Below are positions 17,204 to 25,331 of a stretch of DNA of 32,039 bases, in pieces (position 1 is the stretch's first letter; every line of letters begins with the position of its first letter). The position numbers and the translations under genes were made by a program. Source of the DNA: an uncultured Bacteroidia bacterium (GTDB taxonomy: Bacteria > Bacteroidota > Bacteroidia > J057 > CALLMJ01); NCBI GenBank assembly GCA_938006875.1, contig CALLMJ010000041.1:1-32039 (forward strand), in the 5' to 3' direction. Under the pieces are notes generated by a model. It searched no databases. It saw nothing but the letters and a program-made list of their open reading frames with translations, and had not been told where the DNA came from.

Positions 17204-17866
17204 TTACAAATATCCAAAGGCTTCTTCAAAACCTTTTTTCCGCAATTCGCATGCAGGGCATGTACCACAACCATATCCCCAAACATGTTTTTGGCTTCTT
17301 TCCCCTTTATAACAAGTATGTGTATTTTCAATAATAAAATCTAATGCACCTAAATCTTGTGAAACTTTCCAAATTTGAGCTTTATTTAAAAACATCAAAG
17401 GTGTATGAATTTTGATTTTAGGCTGGTCTAAAGCTAATTGTAAAGTCATTTCAGCGGATTGAATAAAAGTATATCTACAATCAGGATAACCAGAATAATC
17501 TGTTTGGCAAACTCCAGTAACGATGTTAAATACATCATTTAAATACCCCCATCCGGCGGCAAGGCTTAAAAAAATCAAGTTTCTTCCCGGGACAAAAGTA
17601 TTCGGAAGTTGAGTTTTTTCAGAATTTTTGATTTCTTGGTTATCGGTTAAAGCAGTTTTACCGATTTCATTTAATGCTGGTGCTGATAAAATATGATGTT
17701 CAATCTCTAGAATTTGGGTAATTTTTTTTGCTTGTTTTAATTCAACAGAATGTCTTTGACCATAATCAAAACTTATAGCTATGACTTCATCAAAATGTTT
17801 TAAAGCCCAAAATAAACAAGTTGTAGAATCCTGCCCTCCACTAAATAATACAATTGCTTTTTTCAT
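17204..17866 (-). CDS. queC: 7-cyano-7-deazaguanine synthase QueC
   Basis: 220 residues, the normal length. An ATP pyrophosphatase PP-loop SGGQDS is at 9-14, followed by AISFDYGQRHSVEL. Further signatures are FVPGRNLIFLSLAAGWG (91-107), DYSGYPDCR and the C-terminal zinc site C185, C200, C203, C206 (THTCYKGER, GYGCGTCPACELR). QueC turns 7-carboxy-7-deazaguanine into preQ0 using ammonia and ATP, a step to queuosine in tRNA (or deazaguanine in DNA). It starts 3 bases after cysS ends, so the two form a transcription unit. No other queuosine gene is in the window. Confidence 0.95.
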   Translation of the reverse strand: MKKAIVLFSGGQDSTTCLFWALKHFDEVIAISFDYGQRHSVELKQAKKITQILEIEHHILSAPALNEIGKTALTDNQEIKNSEKTQLPNTFVPGRNLIFLSLAAGWGYLNDVFNIVTGVCQTDYSGYPDCRYTFIQSAEMTLQLALDQPKIKIHTPLMFLNKAQIWKVSQDLGALDFIIENTHTCYKGERSQKHVWGYGCGTCPACELRKKGFEEAFGYL

Positions 17867-17869
17867 AAA

Positions 17870-19351
17870 TTAAATTTTTCCATTTACCCAAATAGTTCCT
17901 TCGGGTGTATCTCTTAAAGTAATTTGAACGGCTTGTAATTTATCACGAATAGCATCAGAAAGTGCATAATTTTTTTGGGCACGAGCTTCATTTCTTAATT
18001 CAATTAAAATTTGCATAATTTCTTCTAATTGTTCATTAGAACGATTTTCAGGAACTATACCCAGAATATTTTCTAACCAATTATTCAAAAGTTCTTTGAT
18101 AGCTAAAGCTTCTGTTTGGGTTAAAGTTTCTTGTTTTAAGTCAACAGCATGGATTTTGTCTATGACTTGAAAAAGTTCTGCAATAACTTTTGCGGTATTC
18201 AAATCATCATTCATGGCTTGATATAATTGACTTTCAATTTCTTGAGCTGTAAAAGAGGATTTTCCAGCATATTTAAGGGTATCTAATTTCTGAATTCCTT
18301 GTAATAAACGGATTAAAGCTTTTTCAGCGGCTTGTAAAGCTTCATTAGAAAAATCTAAGGTACTTCTATAATGAGCTTGTAAAATAAAAAAACGAATCGT
18401 TGTGGGAGAGTAAGGTTGAGTTAGCATAGGATGACTACCTGAAAAAAATTCGTTTAAGGTAATAAAATTTCCTAAGGATTTACCCATTTTTTTTCCATTA
18501 ACGGTAATCATATTGCAGTGAAGCCAATATTTTGCTTGATTCAAAGGATTTTCTAAACATTCACAAGCGTTAGTTTGAGCAATTTCTGCTTCATGGTGAG
18601 GAAAAATCAAGTCTAATCCGCCTCCATGAATATCAAATGGAGAACCTAAATATTTGGTGGACATAGCAGAACATTCAATATGCCAACCAGGGAAACCTTC
18701 ACCCCATGGAGAGTCCCAACGCATAATATGTTCAGGATTTGCTTTTTTCCACAATGCAAAATCTTCAGGGTGCTTTTTTTCTTGAATACCTTCTAATTCA
18801 CGAGAAATCGCTAAATTTTCTTCAGAATCTAAACGACCGGAAAGTTCTCCATAACGATATTTTTTTTTGTAGGCTTGAATATCAAAATAAACAGAACCAT
18901 TTACTTCATAAGCAAATCCATTTTGCTGGATTTTTTGAATCATTTTGATTTGTTCAAGGATATGCCCTGTTGCTCTGGGTTCAATGGAAGGTCTTAAAAC
19001 ATGGAGTTTATCCATAGCAAAATGATAAGCATCGGTATAAAACTGGGCAACTTCCATAGGTTCTAATTGTTCTAACCTAGCTTTTTTTGCAATTTTGTCT
19101 TCTCCTTCATCAGCATCATTTTCTAGATGTCCAACATCGGTTATATTCCTTACGTATCTTACTTTATAACCTAAATGTTTTAAGTAACGATAAAGAATAT
19201 CAAAACTAATAGCAGAACGTGCATGACCAAGATGAGGTTCTCCATAAACAGTTGGTCCACAAACATAAAGCCCTACAAATGGAGGATTTAAAGGTTGAAA
19301 TAATTCTTTTTGGTGTGTATAAGTATTGTAAAAATATAATTCATTATTCAT
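17870..19351 (-). CDS. cysS: Cysteinyl-tRNA synthetase
   Basis: 493 residues from ATG 19351 (an in-frame ATG at 19366 would only add five residues). It charges tRNA-Cys in the cytosol. The class I signatures are GLYVCGPTVYGEPHLGHARS with the HIGH-type HLGH at 40-43, and KMGKS at 288-292 in VNGKKMGKSLGNF. The zinc ligands match the Escherichia coli spacing: C31, C227 (HIECSAMS), H252 and E256 (FPHHEAEIA). C-terminal residues about 330-490 form the anticodon-binding helical part. A repeat copy lies directly upstream and an open frame across it ends in ATGA overlapping this start. Confidence 0.96.
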   Translation of the reverse strand: MNNELYFYNTYTHQKELFQPLNPPFVGLYVCGPTVYGEPHLGHARSAISFDILYRYLKHLGYKVRYVRNITDVGHLENDADEGEDKIAKKARLEQLEPMEVAQFYTDAYHFAMDKLHVLRPSIEPRATGHILEQIKMIQKIQQNGFAYEVNGSVYFDIQAYKKKYRYGELSGRLDSEENLAISRELEGIQEKKHPEDFALWKKANPEHIMRWDSPWGEGFPGWHIECSAMSTKYLGSPFDIHGGGLDLIFPHHEAEIAQTNACECLENPLNQAKYWLHCNMITVNGKKMGKSLGNFITLNEFFSGSHPMLTQPYSPTTIRFFILQAHYRSTLDFSNEALQAAEKALIRLLQGIQKLDTLKYAGKSSFTAQEIESQLYQAMNDDLNTAKVIAELFQVIDKIHAVDLKQETLTQTEALAIKELLNNWLENILGIVPENRSNEQLEEIMQILIELRNEARAQKNYALSDAIRDKLQAVQITLRDTPEGTIWVNGKI

Positions 19352-19399
19352 GCTGCAAAGTTGCAAAAAATTCTTATGATAATCGGAATGATGTAATAA

Positions 19400-19561
19400 T
19401 TTATAAAGCAGAAGTTATGCGTAGGGCACAATTCGATAAAACTTATTGACCACAGAATGGCACTGTCTTTTTCCATTTTTGAAAAAAGTGGAAAAAGGAT
19501 TGTGTTATTTTGAGCTTGCCGAAATGCAGAAAAGAAATGGAAGCCGATGCAAGCGATACCC
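19400..19561 (-). repeat. Dispersed structured repeat, copy 1 (decayed)
   Basis: Reading the minus strand from 19561 (GGGTATCGCTTGC...) this matches the plus strand of 28780-28935 over about 150 bases. Near-identical cores include GCATTTCGG, CACAATCCTTT, CAGTGCCA, TGGTCAAT and ATCGAATT. The centre is a hairpin with arms TTTTTCCA and TGGAAAAA; a second small stem is CCA...TGG. It has lost the terminal hairpins of copy 2. It lies between the HupE gene end and the cysS start and reads toward cysS. Function unknown; REP/MITE-like non-autonomous element is the likely class. Confidence 0.7.
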
Positions 19562-19576
19562 ATTAAAAATTATAAA

Positions 19577-20134
19577 TTAAAAAGGTATTCTTTCAAATGC
19601 CCAGATGGAACTCACGATTAAAGTTAAAATGTACAGAATTTTCCTAAATTTAAGAGGATATGATATGAAAGCATTTATAAGTAAAATGGTAGTAATCCAA
19701 AGAATTTGAGCTATTTCTAAGCCTAAATTAAAAGGCAATAAAGTATTCCATACCATAAATTCCGTATTTTCTAAAAGGCTTTTTAGTAGACCCGAAAATC
19801 CGTAACCATGAATAAACCCAAAAAACAATACCAATAAATAAAGACTTTTTTTTAGTGAAATTTGCAGTAAATTAAAAATAGCAGTTAAACCAATAGAAAA
19901 AGCTATCAAAAATTCAATCCAAGAGATAAACTGAGGGTTTGTTTGAGTATAAACAGCGATAGCCAAAGTAAGGGAATGTCCTAATGTAAAAGCGGTAGCT
20001 AACCAAAAAAGTTTTTTCCAATGATGAATGGAATAAGGTAAGGCTAACATTAAGATAAAGAGGATATGGTCGGGTGCTTTAATATCCAACAAATGTTCAA
20101 AACCTAATTTGAGGTAAATCCAAAATTCTTGCAT
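19577..20134 (-). CDS. HupE/UreJ-family membrane protein
   Basis: 185 residues with about six hydrophobic spans. Family signatures are GFEHLLDIKAPDHILFIL at the N-terminus, FTLGHSLTL, FGFIHGYGFSGLL and FNLGLEIAQ; the repeated His residues inside membrane spans are typical of HupE/UreJ proteins. Relatives have been linked to nickel or cobalt uptake for hydrogenase or urease, but in Bacteroidota they are often found alone, and no hydrogenase or urease gene is here. Metal transport is therefore plausible but not shown. The start at 20134 follows a hairpin terminator, and no consensus promoter was seen. Confidence 0.85.
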   Translation of the reverse strand: MQEFWIYLKLGFEHLLDIKAPDHILFILMLALPYSIHHWKKLFWLATAFTLGHSLTLAIAVYTQTNPQFISWIEFLIAFSIGLTAIFNLLQISLKKSLYLLVLFFGFIHGYGFSGLLKSLLENTEFMVWNTLLPFNLGLEIAQILWITTILLINAFISYPLKFRKILYILTLIVSSIWAFERIPF

Positions 20135-20151
20135 CTTTAATTCTTGATTAC

Positions 20152-20183
20152 TAAAAAAAGCAAGGCTACTTATGAAAGTAGCC
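20152..20183 (-). terminator. Intrinsic terminator after the Asn-rich secreted protein gene
   Basis: Perfect 8-bp stem GGCTACTT-ATGA-AAGTAGCC (20164-20183). Read on the minus strand it is followed within three bases by a run of seven T (20159-20153). It lies 31 bases beyond the upstream stop and separates that gene from the HupE gene. Confidence 0.85.
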
Positions 20184-20214
20184 CAGAAAGTTTGTTAATT
20201 AAATTAAAAATAAA

Positions 20215-21159
20215 TTATTCAGTTTTTAAGAAACTTGGAATTTGTGTTAAGTCAATTTTTGGAGCGTTTTCAGTACAATCAATATCTGTTTTAAACTCAA
20301 AATAAGTAATTTGGTCCATGGGTAAAGAATTATATTGAAGACCCATAATAATAGGACCAACAACGTTTGTAACTTTATCAGAGTTTGTATTGAAGATTCT
20401 ATAACCTTTAACTGTACCGTCTTTAGCTACTGAAATTTCCGCTAAAACATGTGCTAAACCACAAATACCTGCTTTTCTTAAAGAGGATTTAAAGTAAATA
20501 GCCATTGCAGTTTCACCTTGTTTATAAGAAGGAATAACAGCAGAAGGGCCAGGTGCATCTAATTTAGATTTTATGTGAGACTCGTCAGGTTTTCTATCAC
20601 CAGCACTTACATATTTAGGTTTAGGAAGGGGTTGAGCTAAACCATCATGAAGAGGTTGTTCGGTGTTATTATTTACTGTTTGGTTGTTATTGGATACAGC
20701 TGCCTTATTGTTGTTATTTACAACCACTTGATTATTACCACCTTTGGGAGCTGGTACTTCTACGTACTTATTGTCATCAGGTTGATTTGCGCAAGCAAGA
20801 ATAGGTTTAACTTCTAGATAAACAGATTTAGGAGACTTAATGTTGCTTGTATTCCATTTAATATGTTTGACAATATCAACGATAGATTTTTTGTAACATT
20901 CATTTTTTCCGGTTAAGGCTTTAGCTGCAATAGTAGAGCCGTTAGGGTCAATTTTAATTTCTAAATATACTGCATCATTACCACAACATTTAGTATTCTT
21001 TTCTAATGATGAATAAATATACCCTTGAACAGTGTTCGTTCCATCATTAAAAATGAAGGTAAAAGGATCTGCAACAGATTGGGTTACATCAAAACCTTGC
21101 GCTTGTGTTTGTATATATAAACAAAAACCTAGAAATAATACGCTCAATATTTTTTTCAT
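20215..21159 (-). CDS. Secreted two-domain protein with Asn-rich linker (TonB-C-like halves)
   Basis: 314 residues. Signal peptide MKKILSVLFLGFCLYIQTQAQ. Domain 1 (about 30-125) has several Cys (KCCGNDAVYLEIKID, KNECYKKSIVDIVKHIKWN) and a strand-helix-strand pattern. Residues about 135-185 form a low-complexity Asn/Gln/Val linker (VVVNNNNKAAVSNNNQTVNN). Domain 2 (about 205-305) repeats the pattern: LAEISVAKDGTVKGYRIFN, then NVVGPIIMGLQYNSLP. Both halves resemble the carboxyl domain of TonB-like proteins, a common periplasmic module in Bacteroidota, but there is no membrane anchor, so it is unlikely to transduce energy by itself. Function unknown. It is a single-gene unit with a clear promoter and terminator. 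Confidence 0.75.
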   Translation of the reverse strand: MKKILSVLFLGFCLYIQTQAQGFDVTQSVADPFTFIFNDGTNTVQGYIYSSLEKNTKCCGNDAVYLEIKIDPNGSTIAAKALTGKNECYKKSIVDIVKHIKWNTSNIKSPKSVYLEVKPILACANQPDDNKYVEVPAPKGGNNQVVVNNNNKAAVSNNNQTVNNNTEQPLHDGLAQPLPKPKYVSAGDRKPDESHIKSKLDAPGPSAVIPSYKQGETAMAIYFKSSLRKAGICGLAHVLAEISVAKDGTVKGYRIFNTNSDKVTNVVGPIIMGLQYNSLPMDQITYFEFKTDIDCTENAPKIDLTQIPSFLKTE

Positions 21160-21181
21160 TACTTACAATATTTCTAAACTG

Positions 21182-21211
21182 CAAAAATAAATCACTATTT
21201 CACAAAAACAA
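21182..21211 (-). promoter_or_regulatory. Promoter of the Asn-rich secreted protein gene
   Basis: Minus strand: TTG (21211-21209), 19 bases, TATTTTTG (21189-21182), 22 bases before the ATG. Confidence 0.55.
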
Positions 21212-21230
21212 CAACTTGCGTAAATTTTTT

Positions 21231-22502
21231 TTACAAATTTTCATTTTCACTTACCCAATGATAGTTTTTTCCTATCTTTTGCCCCATAATAATTTTATCT
21301 TCAAAGCAAAAAGGTTGATAGCAATTTAATAAAGAATGTAAATACAAATCATTCTGAACATTGACCCAAAACTCTTCGGTTAATAAATTTTGAAATTCTT
21401 TGTTTCTTGTATTATGAAATTCCAAACATAATTGTAAAGAAATAGCAGAGGATTGAACTAATAGTACTTTTACTCCAGCTTTGGTAGCATAATTATAAAC
21501 CGTTGAAGTCCAAGTTTCATCCATAAAAGAAAAATCTTTAGGTTGAATGTTAAAAACTGTAACATTCTTTTTGATAATTCTAATAGAAGTATTTTGGTTA
21601 GAATGCCCTGGGATACCTATCCAAGTACCATTAGCATCAACATCAAGGAAACATTTTACTTCTAAGGGGATATTAGCATTTTTTAAGGGTTTAATAGTTT
21701 TGGGGTGGATAACCGTAGCTCCGTAGAAGGTCATTTCAATAGCTTGTTCATAACTTAAATAATCAATTTTTTGGGCATCAGGAAATTTTTTGGGGTCTCC
21801 GCTCATAATACCAGCAACATCTTTCCAAACTACTACTTTTTCAGCATCCAGAATTGCGCCTAATATAGATGCAGTATAATCAGAACCTTCTCTTCCTAAA
21901 GTAGTAGTAATGCCTTCAGGGGTTGAACCAATATATCCTTGGGTAATGGTCAAAAAGCCTTTTTTTAAATTTTGAAAATTTTCTTTAACTTTTTGGTTCG
22001 TTAATGAACCAATAATATCTGCTTGTCTATATTGATGGTCAGTTATAATAAAGGTTCTAGCATCTTTCCATTGATTTTCGATACCAATAAAAGATAAATA
22101 AGAAGCTATGATTTTTGTAGATAATAATTCTCCAAAAGCCATGACTTTATCCCAAATTCTATTAGGATAATCCCCTAACAATAAAATTCCTTTTGTAATG
22201 GCTTCTAGTTCAATAAAAAAGGGTTCTATTTCTTTTTTGATTTCCTCGGATTGGTTTTTGAATAAATCATCAATAATTTGATAATGAAAATCTTGAATTT
22301 TTTTAAACTGATTCCAAGTATCTTCTTTTAAGTTTTGAGTAGCAAATTTTGCTAAATCTTCTAAAGCATTGGTAGTTTTATCCATAGCAGAAATTACAAC
22401 CACAATTGCTTGTTGATGATAAAATTTTTTAAGAATTTGAGCTACATTTATAATACTATTTGCATTTTTGACAGAAGCACCACCAAATTTAAAAACAATC
22501 AT
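21231..22502 (-). CDS. lysC: Aspartate kinase (monofunctional)
   Basis: 423 residues. It phosphorylates aspartate as the first step to lysine, threonine, methionine and diaminopimelate. Signatures: VFKFGGASV (3-11), VVVISAMDKTTNAL, GELLSTKIIASYL, TTTLGREGSDYTASILGA with KDVAGIMSGDP, and SYEQAIEMTFYGATVIHPKTI. The C-terminal 130 residues should hold the ACT regulatory domains but are divergent (STVYNYATKAGVKVLLVQSS is recognisable), so feedback control cannot be judged. Starts 6 bases after the stop of the histidine kinase gene, so both are likely on one mRNA. There is no fused homoserine dehydrogenase. Confidence 0.93.
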   Translation of the reverse strand: MIVFKFGGASVKNANSIINVAQILKKFYHQQAIVVVISAMDKTTNALEDLAKFATQNLKEDTWNQFKKIQDFHYQIIDDLFKNQSEEIKKEIEPFFIELEAITKGILLLGDYPNRIWDKVMAFGELLSTKIIASYLSFIGIENQWKDARTFIITDHQYRQADIIGSLTNQKVKENFQNLKKGFLTITQGYIGSTPEGITTTLGREGSDYTASILGAILDAEKVVVWKDVAGIMSGDPKKFPDAQKIDYLSYEQAIEMTFYGATVIHPKTIKPLKNANIPLEVKCFLDVDANGTWIGIPGHSNQNTSIRIIKKNVTVFNIQPKDFSFMDETWTSTVYNYATKAGVKVLLVQSSAISLQLCLEFHNTRNKEFQNLLTEEFWVNVQNDLYLHSLLNCYQPFCFEDKIIMGQKIGKNYHWVSENENL

Positions 22503-22508
22503 AAGTAT

Positions 22509-24233
22509 TTAAAAAACGAGTTCAAAATTAGCACCATTTTCGTTATACCAATCTAATTTTCCATTAATTTGTTTGGTTAAAATATTGACTAAACTTAAAC
22601 CTAAAGTTCTAACTTTTTTCATATCAAAATTTTCAGGTAAACCAATCCCATTATCTTTAAATCTTAAAAAATGTTTTCCTTCACGAATTTGATATTGAAT
22701 TTTTAGTTCTAATAAATCATTCCAATATTTTTTAGCATGAATTAATGAATTTGAAATCAATTCATTCATAATAATAGCAATAGGAGATGCATGTTCTATA
22801 TCTAAAATAAAATATTCTAATTGAAAATCTAATTTTATAGATGTACTCGGTACATTATAAGAATGAATAAGGTTTTTAGTCAAAATTTGAACATAATCTG
22901 ACATAATCACTTGGTTCAAACTATTGGATTTGTATAATTGGTCGTGTAGTAAAGCAATAGAATGAACACGGCTTTGTGTAATTTTAAAGGTATCAAAAGT
23001 TTCCTTATTTTTAATATGACTCATTTGTAAACTCAACAAAGAAGAAATTACTTGTAAATTATTTTTTACGCGATGATGAATTTCTTTGATTAAGCTTTCT
23101 TTTTCTTTTAGAGCTTCTTGCATAAATTGTTGGTTTCCTTTGATTGCAGTTACATCAACAAAATAGGCTAATAAATATTGAGTAATCCCCAGCGAATTAG
23201 ATACAGTATTAATTTTTAAATTTATGTAAATAGTTTCATTTTTTGAACTTAAAAAAGGTAAATCCATTTCAAAAGGGTTATGAGAACTCAAAAATTGATT
23301 GATAAAATGAATAAAAACCTCATCTTTGCTTTCTTGTAAAAAATCAAAAATACTTTTGCCTATTAACTCCTTTTCTTCATAACCTAATAATTTACATAAA
23401 GCAGGGTTAACTTTTTGGAAAATAAAATTTTGAGTTAATTGAGCTATTCCATTAGGTGCATTAAAAAATAAAGATTTATACCTAGCCTCTGAGGCTTCAA
23501 TTTTTTTAATAGACTGATATTTTTCTGTTATATCTTTAATGATACAAATGATTTGCTCTTCTTTGAAAGGAACAATTTTAATTTCTAATCTTTGATTCAA
23601 ATAGTCAATTTCAAAGGTAAAAATTTCATTTTTGATATAATTTTTTTTGTACTCATTTTTGATTTTTTGATAATCTAAAATAGGAATACAATCTTTTAAA
23701 CTTTTGTTTACAATGGGGATAAACCCTTTAATAGAAAATTTAGGATTAGCTTCTAGAATGATACCATTTTTATCAAAAATTAAATAATAATCAGGAAAAG
23801 ATTCTAATATTTTTTGAAGTTCTTCTTTACTTTTTTGAAGTTCATGTTCATATTTTTTTCTTTCAGATATATCACGTGATATAATAATTAACCCTTTTAT
23901 TAACGGATTATCAAATTGATTGTTAGAAGTTGATTCCATCCATGTATAAGAACCATCTTTGTTTTTATACCGAAATTGAACATAAACTTTTTCTTGTGGG
24001 TTTTTGATAATGTAATTCATGGTGTCTAACATTTTTTGTCTGTCATCGGGGTGCATCAAATCAAAAGTATTTAACCCTATTAATTCTTCTTCAGAATAAC
24101 CATGAATTTGTTCAATAGACTGGGATTTATAAATAATATTTCCTTCCTTATCCAGAACAGTAATGATATCAGGAGATAATTCAATTATATTTGCTAAAAG
24201 TTCAACAAGGCTTTCTTTGGAAAAATTACTCAT
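22509..24233 (-). CDS. PAS-domain sensor histidine kinase (HisKA_2 type)
   Basis: 574 residues from ATG 24233; the TTG 15 bases before is less likely. No signal peptide or membrane span, so a soluble sensor. Three PAS units: about 10-125 (DIITVLDKEGNIIYKS, QIHGYSEEELIG, PAC end IIISRDISERKKYE), 140-240 (DYYLIFDKNGIILEAN) and 250-365 (NGIAQLTQNFIFQKVNPAL, GYEEKELIGKSIFDF). The phosphoacceptor box is IKEIHHRVKNNLQVISSLL with the His at about 386. The ATPase part has the N box MNELISNSLIHA and G box DNGIGLPENF. HisKA_2 kinases often act in phosphorelay or stress networks; no response regulator is adjacent. A TAATTTTG element at 24253-24246 gives a very short leader. Confidence 0.92.
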   Translation of the reverse strand: MSNFSKESLVELLANIIELSPDIITVLDKEGNIIYKSQSIEQIHGYSEEELIGLNTFDLMHPDDRQKMLDTMNYIIKNPQEKVYVQFRYKNKDGSYTWMESTSNNQFDNPLIKGLIIISRDISERKKYEHELQKSKEELQKILESFPDYYLIFDKNGIILEANPKFSIKGFIPIVNKSLKDCIPILDYQKIKNEYKKNYIKNEIFTFEIDYLNQRLEIKIVPFKEEQIICIIKDITEKYQSIKKIEASEARYKSLFFNAPNGIAQLTQNFIFQKVNPALCKLLGYEEKELIGKSIFDFLQESKDEVFIHFINQFLSSHNPFEMDLPFLSSKNETIYINLKINTVSNSLGITQYLLAYFVDVTAIKGNQQFMQEALKEKESLIKEIHHRVKNNLQVISSLLSLQMSHIKNKETFDTFKITQSRVHSIALLHDQLYKSNSLNQVIMSDYVQILTKNLIHSYNVPSTSIKLDFQLEYFILDIEHASPIAIIMNELISNSLIHAKKYWNDLLELKIQYQIREGKHFLRFKDNGIGLPENFDMKKVRTLGLSLVNILTKQINGKLDWYNENGANFELVF

Positions 24234-24245
24234 AATAAAATTTTG

Positions 24246-24253
24246 CAAAATTA
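24246..24253 (-). promoter_or_regulatory. Candidate -7 element of the kinase-lysC unit
   Basis: Minus strand TAATTTTG fits TAnnTTTG, 12 bases before the ATG; no clear -33 box. The leader would be only about six bases. Confidence 0.35.
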
Positions 24254-24379
24254 ATTAAGACTTTGTTTATAAAAAATTTAAGAAGATTAACATAGAATCA
24301 AATTAAACAATTTTAAGAGGTTATTTATTAAAATGAATAACTTTATAAAAAAATTTTCTAATTTGCGTTCAAAATATAT

Positions 24380-25249
24380 ATGCGTTTTTTTGTATTGCTT
24401 TTCATCAGTTTGATAAATTTTTATGTTTCTTATGGTCAGTTAGAACGTTTAGCAGGTGCAAGAACATTGGGTTTAAATGGCTGTAATACTGCATTATCAT
24501 CCGATATATGGGGATTATTTAGTAACCCTGCTAATATTGGAGGTATAGAAAGTCCTGAAATTAATACTTATTTTGAAAGGAGATATAACATGCCAGAACT
24601 TCAATATTTAGCTTTTGCTGGTGTTTATCCTGTAAAAAATCAACATTATACAGGCATATCATTTTCGTCTTTTGGTTGGGAATTTTATAAAACCAATTTG
24701 GTAGGTTTAAATTATGCTTATCATCTTTTAAAAATTATACATTTAGGAATTCGATTAAATTATGCCAACACTGCTATACCTAATTACGGTAATTGGAACA
24801 GTCTTTTAGTAGATATAGGTGGAAATGCTATTATATCCCAAAAAGTAAATATTGCATTTAAAATATTGAATGCAAATCAAGCTGAAATTTTAGAAGATAA
24901 ATTACCCACAGAAATTGCTATAGCATTAAAATATCAACCTTCTAAAAAAGTAAAAATTTTAACAGAGTGGAAAAAAAGTCATTTATTTCCTGTAAGTTTT
25001 TGTGGTGCATTAGAATATCAACCAGTTGATTATTTAATTTTTAGAACAGGTAGTGCAATTAGTTCTAATCGTTTACCAGCCCCCAATAATTATTTTGTTA
25101 CTTCTGCTTTTGGGGTTGGTGTTTTATGGCAAAATATTGTTTTTGATTTAGCTGCTCAATGGCATGATAGGTTAGGGATTACTCCTGCAATTGCATTAGG
25201 ATATCAGTTTGCAAAAAAGAAAGCAGAAACTCCAATTTCTCAAAAGTAA
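24380..25249 (+). CDS. Outer-membrane beta-barrel protein, PorV/PorQ-like
   Basis: 289 residues. Signal peptide MRFFVLLFISLINFYVSYG, then QLERLAGARTLGLNGCNTAL, LSSDIWGLFSNPANIGGI, an opening typical of the PorV/PorQ/UPF0164 group of FadL-like barrels. The rest alternates amphipathic strands (GISFSSFGWEF, LGIRLNYANTAI, VNIAFKILNANQA, FGVGVLWQNIVFDLAAQWH) and ends near GYQFAKKK. PorV and PorQ work with T9SS cargo on the cell surface; whether this one does is inference from resemblance and from other T9SS genes in the window. It could be a general outer-membrane protein of unknown role. Confidence 0.75.
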   Translation: MRFFVLLFISLINFYVSYGQLERLAGARTLGLNGCNTALSSDIWGLFSNPANIGGIESPEINTYFERRYNMPELQYLAFAGVYPVKNQHYTGISFSSFGWEFYKTNLVGLNYAYHLLKIIHLGIRLNYANTAIPNYGNWNSLLVDIGGNAIISQKVNIAFKILNANQAEILEDKLPTEIAIALKYQPSKKVKILTEWKKSHLFPVSFCGALEYQPVDYLIFRTGSAISSNRLPAPNNYFVTSAFGVGVLWQNIVFDLAAQWHDRLGITPAIALGYQFAKKKAETPISQK

Positions 25250-25319
25250 TTAGAAATAAAATAGATTTCTATCGTTTTCAATATTGACCAACTTAATAAA
25301 TTTCATAAACAAAAATTCT

Positions 25320-25327
25320 TAATTTTG
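25320..25327 (+). promoter_or_regulatory. Candidate -7 element just before the rodA GTG start
   Basis: TAATTTTG fits TAnnTTTG. It ends only 4 bases before the GTG start, implying a leaderless or near-leaderless mRNA if used. No good -33 box at the right distance. Confidence 0.35.
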
Positions 25328-25331
25328 CGTT

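Noticed and set aside
19400-19561. tRNA or riboswitch (T-box) upstream of cysS
   Set aside because: The sequence does not fold as a cloverleaf or show T-box features, and its homologue lies before a porin gene.
19348-19563. Independent 71-residue protein gene
   Set aside because: The similarity to copy 2 shifts frame in the middle, so the nucleotide sequence, not a protein, is what is shared; kept only as a finding about the repeat.
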